From Bacteroidota bacterium (GTDB lineage Bacteria; Bacteroidota; Bacteroidia; Bacteroidales; CAIXZF01): a stretch of DNA of 61,236 nucleotides. Of the stretch, positions 48,136-57,884 are shown piece by piece. The DNA is taken from positions 1-61,236 of the forward strand of contig JAPLDE010000252.1 in the NCBI GenBank assembly GCA_026391855.1, written 5' to 3'. Every line of letters begins with the position of its first letter. The stretch's first letter is position 1. Below the pieces are notes generated by a model. That model worked only from the letters and a program-made list of their open reading frames with translations, was not told the DNA's origin and made no database searches. A program made the translations under genes and the position numbers.

Positions 48136-49998
48136 TCATTTCGTGGCCATAAATGCACTTTCCCTGGCAAGTCTTGAATTCCATTTGGCCATCAGCTCCC
48201 GGAGGTCTTTGTAATATCCGGGTCCGGGATAAGGGACCGGGGTCTTCACAAGCTTAATGCCTTTGGACCAGAATACTTTGTTCCCTTCTTTTTTGCACTC
48301 AATCGTTACGTACCCCGCCTGGTTATTCAGGGCTATGCGGGGAATGGGATTCAATAGCTCCCATTTTTCGGGCAGGGTCAGCTCGAACTCACAGGCTTCT
48401 GAAATGGTATAGGGTATTTCAAAAGGGTTATCCCTTGCAGGGGTCATTTCCCCTATATGCCAGGTGCTCAGGCCATAGTCGGTAACCGGCCATTCAAAGA
48501 AATAATAATCACCCTGCCTGTTGAAAGCATCCTTCTTGTCAATTTTTGCCAACAACCTGGTGAGAATGGGTTCTTTATCTGTTATCCTGCTGTTTATCAG
48601 GTCTTTGGATGAAAGTCCTCCCTTTAGCCCTGCAGCACCTTTCTTTTCATCTCTGATAAAACTGAAGAAAGGATTACAGTTTCCCTGAAGCCAGAGGTCG
48701 AAATCACCCGAAAGGCTGTTATCGGTACTCATCACACCTTTACATTTGAGGATCACCTGGTTGTTGTCCGGCAATTTGATCTGAAACGGCTTCCCATTTT
48801 CTTTGGGAGTTAAGGGGACAAGGGTGTTGGACAATTGCCTGTATATCTGGTTCTGATCATCCACACCGGTCACTGAGAGCAGGATAGGATCATGATTTTC
48901 CAGCGCAACCCTGACCATGATCTTCTGTATCCCCATCAGGTTACCCATACCGATATCATAATAACCGGGATAAACGGCCATAGGTATAGCATTGATGTTG
49001 AGCGCGTTAAAAATTGCCGTCATCAAAATCGATTTTTCAGCTTCAGTCCCTCCGGCGCTTTTCCAGGTTTCTTCCGGGGTACGTACCCTGAACCCAAGAT
49101 ATTGGATCGGAATGGGATACAGGTTAAATTCATTCACCACTTTCTCCTGGACTTTCAACACCAGTTTCAGCGGGTCGGGATTCTCTTGTTTCAGGTTATC
49201 GGCCCATTTTTTGATCTCATCAGTGTAAATAAACTGAAAAGCAGCCTGTTTGGTAAGGGTATTCAACACCTCAGCCATATCGCGTGCAGCGCTGAATATC
49301 AGCGTAGGAACAAATTTCGGTTCATCCGGCTGGTTTCCTTCAGGAAGATAATATTCCGGATACAGGTTTGCGGTCCAGAAATAGGTTCTGTAGGTGGCAT
49401 CCTGGGTGATCACAGGTTCAATATCCTTATTTAACAACCTGAAATTCAATGGAGTATTAAGAGGGACATTAATTTTCATCTGCCAGTCTTTCACCGGGCC
49501 GGCTTCTTCCAGCTGCTCCATTCCCATCATGGAAGGCATAAAACCCTTTTTGGTAGTAATTGTATAGGAGATGAATATGATTGCTCCAACTTCCAGACCG
49601 GTATGGGTTACGACCATTTCCCTGAGATGGTTGTAAACAGGCACATTGGCAGCTGACCGCGGCAAGACTTCATTGAATGCATTCTTCGGGGTTATAATCT
49701 TTTTACCGTCGGCCATCAACGTGTAACATTCATTAATGGTCAGCTTCTGATATTCGGGGTTATAGGTGATAAAAGTTTCCCCGTACAGCTTCTGAAAGGC
49801 AAAGTGGGTGAGCAGTTTAATTCTTTTTGTACTACGGAACTCTATTGATCCGTCTTCCTTCAGGGTATACTCTTTCTTTACCTGGAGGATTTCCGCATCA
49901 AAGGATTTAGGGTTGGGTTCATCTCCCAGAACCTTTCCACTTATCATCGTAACTATTAAAATGCCAAGCAGTTGTATTTTATGTTTCATAATGTACAT
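48136..49998 (-). CDS. DUF3857 protein with degenerate transglutaminase-like domain
   Basis: 620 residues; ATG at 49998 or, closer to the signal peptide, 49989 (MKHKIQLLGILIVTMISGKV). The N-terminal half is DUF3857 (KRIKLLTHFAFQKLYGETF, ISYTITTKKGFMPSMMG). The middle is a transglutaminase-like fold. Where active members have a cysteine (GVCKDKA in the neighbour) this protein reads GTEAEKSILMTAIFN, so the catalytic Cys is absent. It is likely a binding or structural paralog. It follows the active-type paralog by 17 bases in the same operon. Confidence 0.82.
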   Translation of the reverse strand: MYIMKHKIQLLGILIVTMISGKVLGDEPNPKSFDAEILQVKKEYTLKEDGSIEFRSTKRIKLLTHFAFQKLYGETFITYNPEYQKLTINECYTLMADGKKIITPKNAFNEVLPRSAANVPVYNHLREMVVTHTGLEVGAIIFISYTITTKKGFMPSMMGMEQLEEAGPVKDWQMKINVPLNTPLNFRLLNKDIEPVITQDATYRTYFWTANLYPEYYLPEGNQPDEPKFVPTLIFSAARDMAEVLNTLTKQAAFQFIYTDEIKKWADNLKQENPDPLKLVLKVQEKVVNEFNLYPIPIQYLGFRVRTPEETWKSAGGTEAEKSILMTAIFNALNINAIPMAVYPGYYDIGMGNLMGIQKIMVRVALENHDPILLSVTGVDDQNQIYRQLSNTLVPLTPKENGKPFQIKLPDNNQVILKCKGVMSTDNSLSGDFDLWLQGNCNPFFSFIRDEKKGAAGLKGGLSSKDLINSRITDKEPILTRLLAKIDKKDAFNRQGDYYFFEWPVTDYGLSTWHIGEMTPARDNPFEIPYTISEACEFELTLPEKWELLNPIPRIALNNQAGYVTIECKKEGNKVFWSKGIKLVKTPVPYPGPGYYKDLRELMAKWNSRLARESAFMATK

Positions 49999-50015
49999 AT
50001 GGAGTATGGGGTTAA

Positions 50016-51992
50016 TTATTTCTTATCGATGGCCAGAATTACTTTCTGTTCTGCCATTTTATTCTGATTTTCAACTATCTGCCTGAAGTCGGTCCAGTCT
50101 GCCGGTTCATATACTCTTTTTCCCAGGACGATTTTCTGGTTCATTTTGATAACGTCCTTTCTGTCAGTCATTTCATATTTACCGGAATACGAACATATTG
50201 TTCCTGAAACAGGCTGTACAGCCGGTTGAACGGTCAGGTGGCAGGGATACGGCAGGTTGATGGTCTCGGTAATTTCCACCTCACGGGAGCAGCGATCCCT
50301 GAAGGGAAATTTCTTTTCTTTTGAATTAGTGCTGAAATTCAGCTGGCCCTGGGCCGATTTGAACAGGTTAGATGCGATAAGGGAGGTGAAAATGATCTCT
50401 TTCCCGGTAACCAGGGCAAAGCCGGGGATAGTGTACTGGAATTCCAGCAGTATGGGGCCGGCCACATAGTTATAGGGATCCTGCTTGGTATTGTCTGCAT
50501 AATTTACCATGTTAATAATGGCTGCAGGCGAAATTCTCAGCAATTCTTTTTCCAGTTGTTGTTTCCACCGGGCTTTATAGCCACCTGTGAAGATCCTCCG
50601 TATGGCAGCGTCTGACTGACCTTCGGCAGTAACACGGAATCCTCCCATCAGGGTTCCGTCGGGTAAAATTTGTGAATTTCCTTCGATCCTGAGGTAATGG
50701 GCTTCGGGAGGGGAAAGGGGGGTCTCCATCAGATCGGCCCCTTCAGGGACTCCCATCAGGTAATTCTGCTGTTGTTCGGCACTCGACCACAATTCCCTGG
50801 TAAAGGGAACCCAGGTGGGATCAAGCAACTGGTATTGTCCGTTTCTTCTTTGCACTATGGTAACACAGTGGTTGAACTGGTCGGCCACGATGCGGTCGAT
50901 GCGGCTGCCTGCCATGGTCATGGCCGGGTACGACCTGAATCCGGCTGCTCTCAGCATGGTAATCAGCATTCCGGCTTTGTCCTTGCAAACCCCCGCCCTG
51001 TCGGTGAAGGTCATATCGCCCTTATGAAGGGTATATCCTTCTCCTTTCCCCATCGAAATGCCTGAATACCGGATCTCATCCCCGCACCAGTGGGTCAGGC
51101 GCGAGATCGAATCCAGCTCATCCAGGGCCCCTTTCAGGATCTCATCAACCTTGGCCTTTATTTCAGGTGAAAAAGTGAAACTGCCAAAATCTTCATTGAC
51201 CCCATAGAACCAGACCGATTTGGACTGCCAGTCGGGACTGGTCGATAACAGCAGCTTTAATCCCACGTCCGATTTGGCTACCATTCCTGATTCGGTTTTC
51301 ATGGGCATGAGGCTTTTGCCTGTCCAGGTGAATCGTTGCTGATCCTTATTTTTCTCCTCTGTATAGACCAGTTCACCATTATAGACCTTGTAATTCAGCT
51401 TCTTATCCGCCGGTAAACTGACCTGGTATACTTTTTCCAGCATCGGGTCTTCAGTCCAGAAAGGAACAATATCATAAAAATTGCCTCTCATGGGAGGGAT
51501 GTAGTTTTCATCATCTCCTTCAAGCAAGGCATAGGTGAAACCTTTTTTAAACAGGAAGACTTCCACGGCATCCCCCGGCTCGAGCCTGCCCACGGCCAGC
51601 ATTTTTTCCCTGGCTCCCCAGTAAATGGCCCTGGCCGGGGCCGGGTAATCCAGCACTTTGGTCATATCCAGCACTTCCATGCTGCCTTCTTTACGGTATA
51701 TCACCACTTTTCTGATCTCTGACAAGGCCGTCTGAGGGTCGTAGTCGTACTTTACCACGGCCAGGTCAAGGGCTCCTGCAGGAGTCAGTATTTTATAGAG
51801 GCTATGGGTAAAGAAGAAACTCAACCCCGATTCCTGCACTTCAACCCGTGTGCTGTCGAAAATGACCAGCTTCCCGTTATCGGGGAAATCGGCTGCCGTA
51901 CCGGCTTTTTTTACCAGGTCTTCCACAGGCCCCGCCCAGAGCCGGGTCAGGCCGAATAAAACTCCCAAAAGGGGAAGCCAGAATTTTCTCAT
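50016..51992 (-). CDS. DUF3857 domain transglutaminase-like protein
   Basis: 658 residues. A signal peptide (WLPLLGVLFGLTRLWA) is followed by DUF3857 and then a transglutaminase-like domain. The Cys-His-Asp triad is visible in DRAGVCKDKAGML, ADQFNHCVTIV and YQLLDPTW. A C-terminal beta domain follows. Such proteins are exported and may cleave or crosslink peptide or isopeptide bonds; the substrate is unknown. A perfect -7 box lies upstream at 52013-52020. It heads a pair with the Cys-less paralog downstream. Confidence 0.87.
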   Translation of the reverse strand: MRKFWLPLLGVLFGLTRLWAGPVEDLVKKAGTAADFPDNGKLVIFDSTRVEVQESGLSFFFTHSLYKILTPAGALDLAVVKYDYDPQTALSEIRKVVIYRKEGSMEVLDMTKVLDYPAPARAIYWGAREKMLAVGRLEPGDAVEVFLFKKGFTYALLEGDDENYIPPMRGNFYDIVPFWTEDPMLEKVYQVSLPADKKLNYKVYNGELVYTEEKNKDQQRFTWTGKSLMPMKTESGMVAKSDVGLKLLLSTSPDWQSKSVWFYGVNEDFGSFTFSPEIKAKVDEILKGALDELDSISRLTHWCGDEIRYSGISMGKGEGYTLHKGDMTFTDRAGVCKDKAGMLITMLRAAGFRSYPAMTMAGSRIDRIVADQFNHCVTIVQRRNGQYQLLDPTWVPFTRELWSSAEQQQNYLMGVPEGADLMETPLSPPEAHYLRIEGNSQILPDGTLMGGFRVTAEGQSDAAIRRIFTGGYKARWKQQLEKELLRISPAAIINMVNYADNTKQDPYNYVAGPILLEFQYTIPGFALVTGKEIIFTSLIASNLFKSAQGQLNFSTNSKEKKFPFRDRCSREVEITETINLPYPCHLTVQPAVQPVSGTICSYSGKYEMTDRKDVIKMNQKIVLGKRVYEPADWTDFRQIVENQNKMAEQKVILAIDKK

Positions 51993-52012
51993 ACTATTTT
52001 AGTTATTTTATG

Positions 52013-52020
52013 CAAATGTA
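52013..52020 (-). promoter_or_regulatory. Putative -7 box of the DUF3857 operon
   Basis: On the minus strand TACATTTG matches TAnnTTTG fully, about 20 bases before the ATG at 51992. Confidence 0.45.
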
Positions 52021-52077
52021 CCTATCAATTAGTAATCCTCATGAAATGTCCTGAATTACGGGAGGTTTGTTTCACTG

Positions 52078-52527
52078 TCACTTTTCTCTCATTTTCCTGA
52101 AAAAATCTCTGAGGATCTCTCGGCATTCTTCTTCCAGTACACCCCCGGTTACCTCTGTCCCGGGATGCAGAAGGGGTTTCCCCAACAAGGTATACCCTCT
52201 TTTTTCATCCCTGCACCCGTAAACGATCCTGGTGAGCTGGGTCCAGTAGGCAGCCCCGGCACACATGGGACAAGGTTCCAGGGTAACATATAAAACACAG
52301 TCTTCCAGATACTTACCTCCAAGATAAGTAGAAGCCGAAGTAAATGCCTGCATTTCGGCATGGGCAGTGACATCATTCAGCCTCTCCGTCAGGTTATGGG
52401 CCCTGGCGATGATCACTCCCCTGCATACAATGACAGCCCCGATAGGAATTTCATCCTCCATAAAAGCCTTGCGGGCCTCTTTCAGGGCTTCCTTCATATA
52501 ATATTCGTCGGAGTGTTTAATGGCCAA
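52078..52527 (-). CDS. tadA: tRNA adenosine(34) deaminase / nucleoside deaminase
   Basis: 149 residues of the zinc-dependent cytidine/deoxycytidylate deaminase fold. Zinc and proton-relay residues are His56 and Glu58 in TAHAEMQAF, and Cys86 and Cys89 in EPCPMCAGA. TadA converts A34 to inosine in tRNA-Arg. A guanine-deaminase-like relative is the main alternative, but the family-typical EDEIPIGAVIV and length favour TadA. It starts 3 bases after the pgi stop. Confidence 0.88.
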   Translation of the reverse strand: MAIKHSDEYYMKEALKEARKAFMEDEIPIGAVIVCRGVIIARAHNLTERLNDVTAHAEMQAFTSASTYLGGKYLEDCVLYVTLEPCPMCAGAAYWTQLTRIVYGCRDEKRGYTLLGKPLLHPGTEVTGGVLEEECREILRDFFRKMREK

Positions 52528-52530
52528 GGC

Positions 52531-53880
52531 TTACCAGTTCAGTCGTTTTTTCAGCTCCTGGGTTTCCCGTTCATACCCCGCTTTTCCCAGCAGGGCGAAC
52601 ATATTTCTTTTATACTCTTCCACCCCGGGTTGGTCGAAAGGGTTCACATCAAGAATATAACCGCTTAAAGCACAGGCAAATTCAAAGAAATAGATCAGTT
52701 CTCCAAGGTAGTACTCGTTAATTTCGGGAATGATCAGTTTCATGACAGGCACGCCTCCATCCACATGAGCCAGGAGAGTGCCCAGTTCAGCCATATGGTT
52801 GATCCGGCCAAGATTGGTCCCCGACAGGAAATTGAGCCCGTCAAGATTCTGGGCTTCTTCAGGGACCACAGCCTTCCTTCGGGGTTTTTCGACGGAAAGC
52901 ACAGTTTCAAAGAGCACCCTTAAACCGTCCTGCAAGTATTGACCCATCGAATGAAGGTCGGTGGTGAAATTCACCCCGGCCGGAAAGATACCCCGGTTCT
53001 GTTTGCCTTCACTCTCTCCGTACAACTGTTTCCACCATTCTGTAAAGTAAGAAAGACCGGACTCATAGTTTACCAGCACTTCCACCGGTTTCCCTCTACG
53101 GTAAAGCAGGTTCCTGACAGCGGCATAGAGGGCTGCAGGGTTTTCTTCAAACAATGCGGATGAGTTGACAACAGTCTGCATTTCCACCGCTCCCTCCACC
53201 AGTTTACGGATATTGAATCCGGCCACTGCGATAGGCAGCAGGCCGACCGGGGTCAGCACCGAGAAACGGCCTCCCACATCGTCAGGAATAACAAAAGATT
53301 TGTATCCCTCCTGGTCGGCCATCGTTTTCAAAGCTCCCCGGAGTTTATCGGTAATGGCAATGATCCTGTCTCCAGCCCCTGATTTTCCGTATCTTTTTTC
53401 CAGTTCCTGTTTTAGCAGCCGGAAAGCGATTGCAGGCTCAGTGGTGGTCCCGGATTTTGAGATCACTATCACCGAAAACGCTTTGTCACCCAGGAACTCC
53501 ATCAAATCGGCCATATAATCCTCACTCAGCTGATGCCCGGCATATACGATCAACGGGTTTCCTTTATGATACCTGAAACCCGCGAAAGCCGGTGTTAATG
53601 CTTCAATAACAGCCCTTGCCCCAAGATAGGAACCACCAATCCCTATCATTACAACTACTTCCGACATTTCTCTCAGGAAAGCAGCACTCCTTTCCAGGGA
53701 CTCAAACTCTTCGGAAGAGATATCCCCCGGCAAATCTATCCAGCCAAGGAAATCACTGCCCTTGCCGGACTTCGACAGGAGTTGCTGATGCTGATAGAAG
53801 ATCTCCTTTTGTATGGAAATGAGTTCTTCCTGCTCAATAAATGGAAGAACGTTTTCGATGTCTAAACGCAGGTCTTTCAT
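52531..53880 (-). CDS. pgi: Glucose-6-phosphate isomerase
   Basis: 449 residues, the short bacterial type of Pgi. It interconverts glucose-6-phosphate and fructose-6-phosphate in glycolysis. Signatures: MIGIGGSYLGARAVIEAL, VISKSGTTTEPAIAFRLLK (sugar-phosphate site), VGGRFSVLTPVGLLPIA and VNPFDQPGVEEYK near the C-terminus. A good -33/-7 promoter lies just upstream. tadA follows 3 bases later. Confidence 0.96.
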   Translation of the reverse strand: MKDLRLDIENVLPFIEQEELISIQKEIFYQHQQLLSKSGKGSDFLGWIDLPGDISSEEFESLERSAAFLREMSEVVVMIGIGGSYLGARAVIEALTPAFAGFRYHKGNPLIVYAGHQLSEDYMADLMEFLGDKAFSVIVISKSGTTTEPAIAFRLLKQELEKRYGKSGAGDRIIAITDKLRGALKTMADQEGYKSFVIPDDVGGRFSVLTPVGLLPIAVAGFNIRKLVEGAVEMQTVVNSSALFEENPAALYAAVRNLLYRRGKPVEVLVNYESGLSYFTEWWKQLYGESEGKQNRGIFPAGVNFTTDLHSMGQYLQDGLRVLFETVLSVEKPRRKAVVPEEAQNLDGLNFLSGTNLGRINHMAELGTLLAHVDGGVPVMKLIIPEINEYYLGELIYFFEFACALSGYILDVNPFDQPGVEEYKRNMFALLGKAGYERETQELKKRLNW

Positions 53881-53912
53881 ACTCGTAATATATTCAACTG
53901 GTATATCTGATA

Positions 53913-53941
53913 CAAAAATAAACTTTTCTGGATGTTCTCAA
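53913..53941 (-). promoter_or_regulatory. Putative pgi promoter
   Basis: On the minus strand TATTTTTG (53920-53913) is a full -7 match. TTG at 53941-53939 lies 18 bases upstream. The pgi ATG is 33 bases downstream. Confidence 0.5.
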
Positions 53942-53984
53942 CCGGTTGGTGACGGTGATCGCACTCCTTAGGGTTATTTTTCTG

Positions 53985-53992
53985 TATCTTAG
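53985..53992 (+). promoter_or_regulatory. Putative -7 box of the beta-helix gene
   Basis: TATCTTAG, one mismatch to TAnnTTTG, lies 35 bases before the ATG at 54028. The same octamer occurs upstream of ftsX at 27589-27596. Confidence 0.3.
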
Positions 53993-54027
53993 CCTGTAAA
54001 AATAGTAAAACTTTCTTCCCTACAGGC

Positions 54028-55494
54028 ATGAACACCTTTCGCAACCTTGTATTATTTTGCATTAACCTGTTTATAATCATCATCTTATCTATCCGGGTAT
54101 TGGCTTTTACCTACCAGGTAGGCCCGACCCGGCCTTACCAAAACCCTTCTCAGGTTGGTGGGCTGGTAGGAGACAACGATACGGTGGAAATCGATGCCGG
54201 TCTTTACCTTGGCCAGGATGCCTGTGTGGTCTGGTTAAAAGACAACCTGGTTATCAGGGGTGTGGGTGGGATCGCGCATATGGAAGCAGCCGGGGCTTCG
54301 GTATGGGGTAAAGGCATCTGGGTAGCGGCAGGTAACGGGTTGTTCATCGAGAATGTTGAGTTCTCTGGCGCTAGCGTTCCGGATAACAACGGGGCCGGGA
54401 TCAGGCTCGACGGGATTGGCCTTACAGTAAAGAATTGTTACTTCCATGACAATGAAAATGGAATTCTGGGTGGAGCTTCCGGTGAAATACTGATCGAAAG
54501 ATCGGAGTTTGCGCATAACGGATATGGTGACGGTTACAGCCATAACATCTATATCAACCATGCCCAGCGGCTTACCGTCAGGTACTGCTATCTTCATCAT
54601 GCCCATATTGGCCATGAGTTGAAAAGCCGGGCGCATGAAAACTATATTCTGTATAATCGTATCAGCAATGAAAGCAACGGGGATGCCAGCCGGGAACTTG
54701 ATCTTCCTAACGGAGGCCTGGCTGTAGTGATCGGGAACATTTTCCAGCAGGGACCCCTGACCGAAAACGGAAATATGCTGGCTTATGGTGCAGAAGGCCT
54801 GTCAAACAACCCTCCTCATGAAATGTACCTGATTAACAATACCTTGATAGATGAACGGGGTTTTGGCGGTCTTTTCCTTGATCTCCCGTTTTCCGGGATG
54901 GATCTCTTCAAAGCCTGGAACAATATCTTTGTCAGCCCAACCGCTGTCTGGATGGCCGGAGCGCCGGCCATCCTTGATTCATGTGCTAACCTTCTGGTGC
55001 CGGATAAAACCCAGCTGTTCTTTCTGGATACCCTCGGATATGATTATCACCTGACATCCGGTTCAACCCTGGCAACAGACCATGGCACTGATCCCGGTTT
55101 CCTGGGAAGTATGTCATTGCTCCCTGCTTTTGAATATGTTCATCCGTCGGATTATGTCCCCAGATCCCTTTTCCTTAATCCGGATATCGGCGCCTATGAA
55201 TACAACCAGGCGACCGGATATCAGTCAATATCAGGTACTTACGCGAATTCCTTTTCTCTCCGGCAGGTTTCTGCTTCTGTTTTTTATCTTGAAGTTCACA
55301 ATAGCCTGTCCAATAATGAGGTATCTGTTTTTGATATGGCCGGGAGAAAGGTCTGTCAGGCTGAAAAACGGCAGGGGAATATTTTCAGGATAGACCTGTC
55401 CGGACTCACAGGCGGAATCTATTTTGCTGTCCTGTTTGCTGATGGTAAAACAATTGCTGCGAAACTTCCCATGACCGTAAGGATTTATCCCTAA
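54028..55494 (+). CDS. Secreted right-handed parallel beta-helix protein
   Basis: 488 residues with a signal peptide (LFIIIILSIRVLAFT). The middle is a parallel beta-helix of the kind seen in pectate lyases and DUF1565 proteins, with rungs such as GIRLDGIGLTVKNCYFHDNE, GEILIERSEFAHNG and HENYILYNRISNES. Many histidines lie on one face (YLHHAHIGHELKSRAHE). The last 85 residues look like a T9SS-type sorting module (VSVFDMAGRKVCQAE, GGIYFAVLFADGK). A role in binding or cleaving acidic polysaccharide is inferred from the fold. The histidine kinase starts 11 bases later. Confidence 0.82.
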   Translation: MNTFRNLVLFCINLFIIIILSIRVLAFTYQVGPTRPYQNPSQVGGLVGDNDTVEIDAGLYLGQDACVVWLKDNLVIRGVGGIAHMEAAGASVWGKGIWVAAGNGLFIENVEFSGASVPDNNGAGIRLDGIGLTVKNCYFHDNENGILGGASGEILIERSEFAHNGYGDGYSHNIYINHAQRLTVRYCYLHHAHIGHELKSRAHENYILYNRISNESNGDASRELDLPNGGLAVVIGNIFQQGPLTENGNMLAYGAEGLSNNPPHEMYLINNTLIDERGFGGLFLDLPFSGMDLFKAWNNIFVSPTAVWMAGAPAILDSCANLLVPDKTQLFFLDTLGYDYHLTSGSTLATDHGTDPGFLGSMSLLPAFEYVHPSDYVPRSLFLNPDIGAYEYNQATGYQSISGTYANSFSLRQVSASVFYLEVHNSLSNNEVSVFDMAGRKVCQAEKRQGNIFRIDLSGLTGGIYFAVLFADGKTIAAKLPMTVRIYP

Positions 55495-55505
55495 ATTTGT
55501 CCTGT

Positions 55506-57200
55506 ATGTGGAAAAACTGGATCACAACCATCATCATTCTAACTTCAATGGCCCTGGTCGGTATGGTGGGCATCCAGCTATACTGGATCCAGAATGCCAT
55601 TAAGGTAAGGGAGGATAACTTCAGCCGAAGCGTCAACGAAGCCTGCTCAAACGTTATCTATAAACTGGAAAAGCTTGAAGCCGTGTCCGAAATCAAGCGG
55701 ACCATGAGTTTGTTTGAAAGAGGAAATGAACTGTACACCCAGATCGACTCTGTTAAAGACCTGTACCTCAAGGAGATCGCTCTTCTTTCTTCCAGAAGTA
55801 TAGCCGACAGTTTGTATTATAAGGACACCAGTAACATCACCATCCGTTACCAGGAAGATAAGACCGGGGAACAACCAGTCAATACTGATACTTCATTCGT
55901 TTATGCCATTAACCGAAAGATAAGAGACATCAACACCAGGATCTATGTGGGCGAACTGGGTGAAAAAGGGACTCCTGCCAGCATGCAGAAGCGGCAGAAT
56001 GAGAGGATACGTAAGCTGATGAAGGAAAAATCATCCCTGATCAGCGATGTGCTGGATGACATGTTTAATGTTCGTCGCAAAAGATCGGTGGAAAAAACGA
56101 TCGACTTCCGGCTTATGGACTCTCTGATCTCCGTCGAACTTCATAATAAAGGAATTTTAACTTCTTATGAATTTGGCATTTTCTCACCGCGGCGTAACCT
56201 GATGGTAATGGAAAAAACAGGATATTACCATAAGGAATTGATGAAGAAGACATACGCCTTCAACCTTTTCCCCCGCGAAGTTCTCAGGAACCCTGAATAT
56301 ATGTTCATCTACTTCCCGCATGAGCGTAAATATCTGCTTACCCAGATGCGGGGAATGCTGGCTATCTCAATTCTGCTGATGCTGGCAGTCATCGCTTCCT
56401 TTACTTTCACCACGCTGACTATCTTAAAGCAAAAGAAGCTCTCTGAGATGAAGAACGACTTCATTAACAATATGACTCATGAGTTCAAGACCCCGATATC
56501 TACGGTCTCCCTGGCCTGTGAAGCCCTCAACGACAAGGATATCATCAGGTCTGAAGACCTGGTCAATAATTACATACACATCATCCAGGAAGAAAATACC
56601 CGCCTGGGTAACATGGCTGAAAAGATTCTTCAGACAGCCATTCTTGAAAAAGGACAGGTAAGGTTAAAGACAGATTACATAAACATACATTCTGTTCTTA
56701 ATGAGGTAATTAAGAACTTTAAAATGCAGGTTGAAATTAAAGACGGGATCATTGAAAGCAGCCTGAATGCCAAAAATCCCCTGATCGAAGCCGACAGGCT
56801 GCATATCGGGAACCTTTTCACAAACCTGATGGACAATGCCAATAAATACACCCCGAAAAGACCCCATATTATTATTTCTTCTGCCGATGGGGAAGAAGGT
56901 GTGATGATCACAGTAGAGGATAACGGTATCGGGATCAGCAAATCCAACCAGAAAAAAATCTTCGATAAACTATTCCGCGTTTCTACCGGTAACATACACG
57001 ATGTCAAGGGTTTTGGTCTTGGACTGAGTTATGTAAAATTCATTGTTGAGAAACATGGCGGACATATTTCAGTAGAAAGCGAACTTGGCAAAGGCAGTAA
57101 GTTTATCGTATTTTTGCCATACCAAATGAAACAGAAATTTAATGATCATTACAACAAAACAGCTAAACCCTTTCAATCTCCTTTCCCATGGAAAAGCTAA
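55506..57200 (+). CDS. Sensor histidine kinase (RprX-like)
   Basis: 564 residues from the ATG at 55506 (MWKNWITT); a TTG three codons earlier is less likely. Two membrane helices (residues about 8-28 and 282-305) enclose a large periplasmic sensor with coiled coil. The kinase core follows: FINNMTHEFKTPISTVSLA with the phospho-accepting histidine near residue 325, NLMDNANKYTP (N box), VEDNGIGISK (G1) and KGFGLGLSYVKF (G2). It resembles RprX of Bacteroides. The response regulator begins within its last codons, 13 bases before the stop. The signal sensed is unknown. Confidence 0.93.
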   Translation: MWKNWITTIIILTSMALVGMVGIQLYWIQNAIKVREDNFSRSVNEACSNVIYKLEKLEAVSEIKRTMSLFERGNELYTQIDSVKDLYLKEIALLSSRSIADSLYYKDTSNITIRYQEDKTGEQPVNTDTSFVYAINRKIRDINTRIYVGELGEKGTPASMQKRQNERIRKLMKEKSSLISDVLDDMFNVRRKRSVEKTIDFRLMDSLISVELHNKGILTSYEFGIFSPRRNLMVMEKTGYYHKELMKKTYAFNLFPREVLRNPEYMFIYFPHERKYLLTQMRGMLAISILLMLAVIASFTFTTLTILKQKKLSEMKNDFINNMTHEFKTPISTVSLACEALNDKDIIRSEDLVNNYIHIIQEENTRLGNMAEKILQTAILEKGQVRLKTDYINIHSVLNEVIKNFKMQVEIKDGIIESSLNAKNPLIEADRLHIGNLFTNLMDNANKYTPKRPHIIISSADGEEGVMITVEDNGIGISKSNQKKIFDKLFRVSTGNIHDVKGFGLGLSYVKFIVEKHGGHISVESELGKGSKFIVFLPYQMKQKFNDHYNKTAKPFQSPFPWKS

Positions 57201-57883
57201 AAATACTGTTGGCTGAGGACGATAAAAATCTGGGTGGTATTTTGAAGAACTATCTGGAAGCCAAGGGATATCAGACCCGGCTGGCCACCAATGGTGAGGA
57301 TGCCCTGAGTGCTTTTCGTTCCGACCACTATGATTTTTGTATACTTGATGTGATGATGCCTGTGGTGGATGGGTTTACAGTCGCAAAGGAAATCAGGGCC
57401 GCCGACAAGAAGATCCCTATTCTTTTCCTTACTGCCAAATCGTTGCAGGATGATGTGCTGGAAGGTTTCAAAGCCGGCGGTGATGATTACCTGACCAAAC
57501 CTTTCAACATGGAAGAACTGCTGGCAAGGATGGCTGCCATCCTGCGCCGGTCGCAGGTATCACTGGAAGTAGAACCCCGCTCAAGAGTGTTCCAGGTGGG
57601 AAAATACACCTTCGACTATCACCGTCAAAGCCTGGTTTATGAAAAGGTGGAACAGAAACTTACCTCTAAGGAAGCCGAATTGCTGAAACTTCTCTGCGAC
57701 CATGCCAATCAGGTTCTCGACAGGAAAGTTGCCCTGGTAAAGATCTGGAACGATGACAGTTACTTCAATGCCCGAAGCATGGACGTTTATATTGTCAAAT
57801 TAAGAAAGTTCCTGAGAGAAGATCCTACGGTTGAACTCATTAATGTTCATGGGGTTGGTTTCAAGCTTGTAACCAATACCTGA
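57188..57883 (+). CDS. OmpR-family response regulator (RprY-like)
   Basis: 231 residues. The receiver domain carries LAEDDKN, the phospho-acceptor Asp54 in CILDVMMPVVDGF, and Lys104 in DYLTKPFNMEELLAR. The winged-helix DNA-binding domain follows from about residue 130 (QKLTSKEAELLKLLCDHANQ, NARSMDVYIVKLRKFL, VHGVGFKLV). It overlaps the kinase gene by 13 bases, a standard coupled pair. It converges with the methyltransferase gene, one base between stops. Targets are not evident. Confidence 0.95.
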   Translation: MEKLKILLAEDDKNLGGILKNYLEAKGYQTRLATNGEDALSAFRSDHYDFCILDVMMPVVDGFTVAKEIRAADKKIPILFLTAKSLQDDVLEGFKAGGDDYLTKPFNMEELLARMAAILRRSQVSLEVEPRSRVFQVGKYTFDYHRQSLVYEKVEQKLTSKEAELLKLLCDHANQVLDRKVALVKIWNDDSYFNARSMDVYIVKLRKFLREDPTVELINVHGVGFKLVTNT

Positions 57884-57884
57884 T

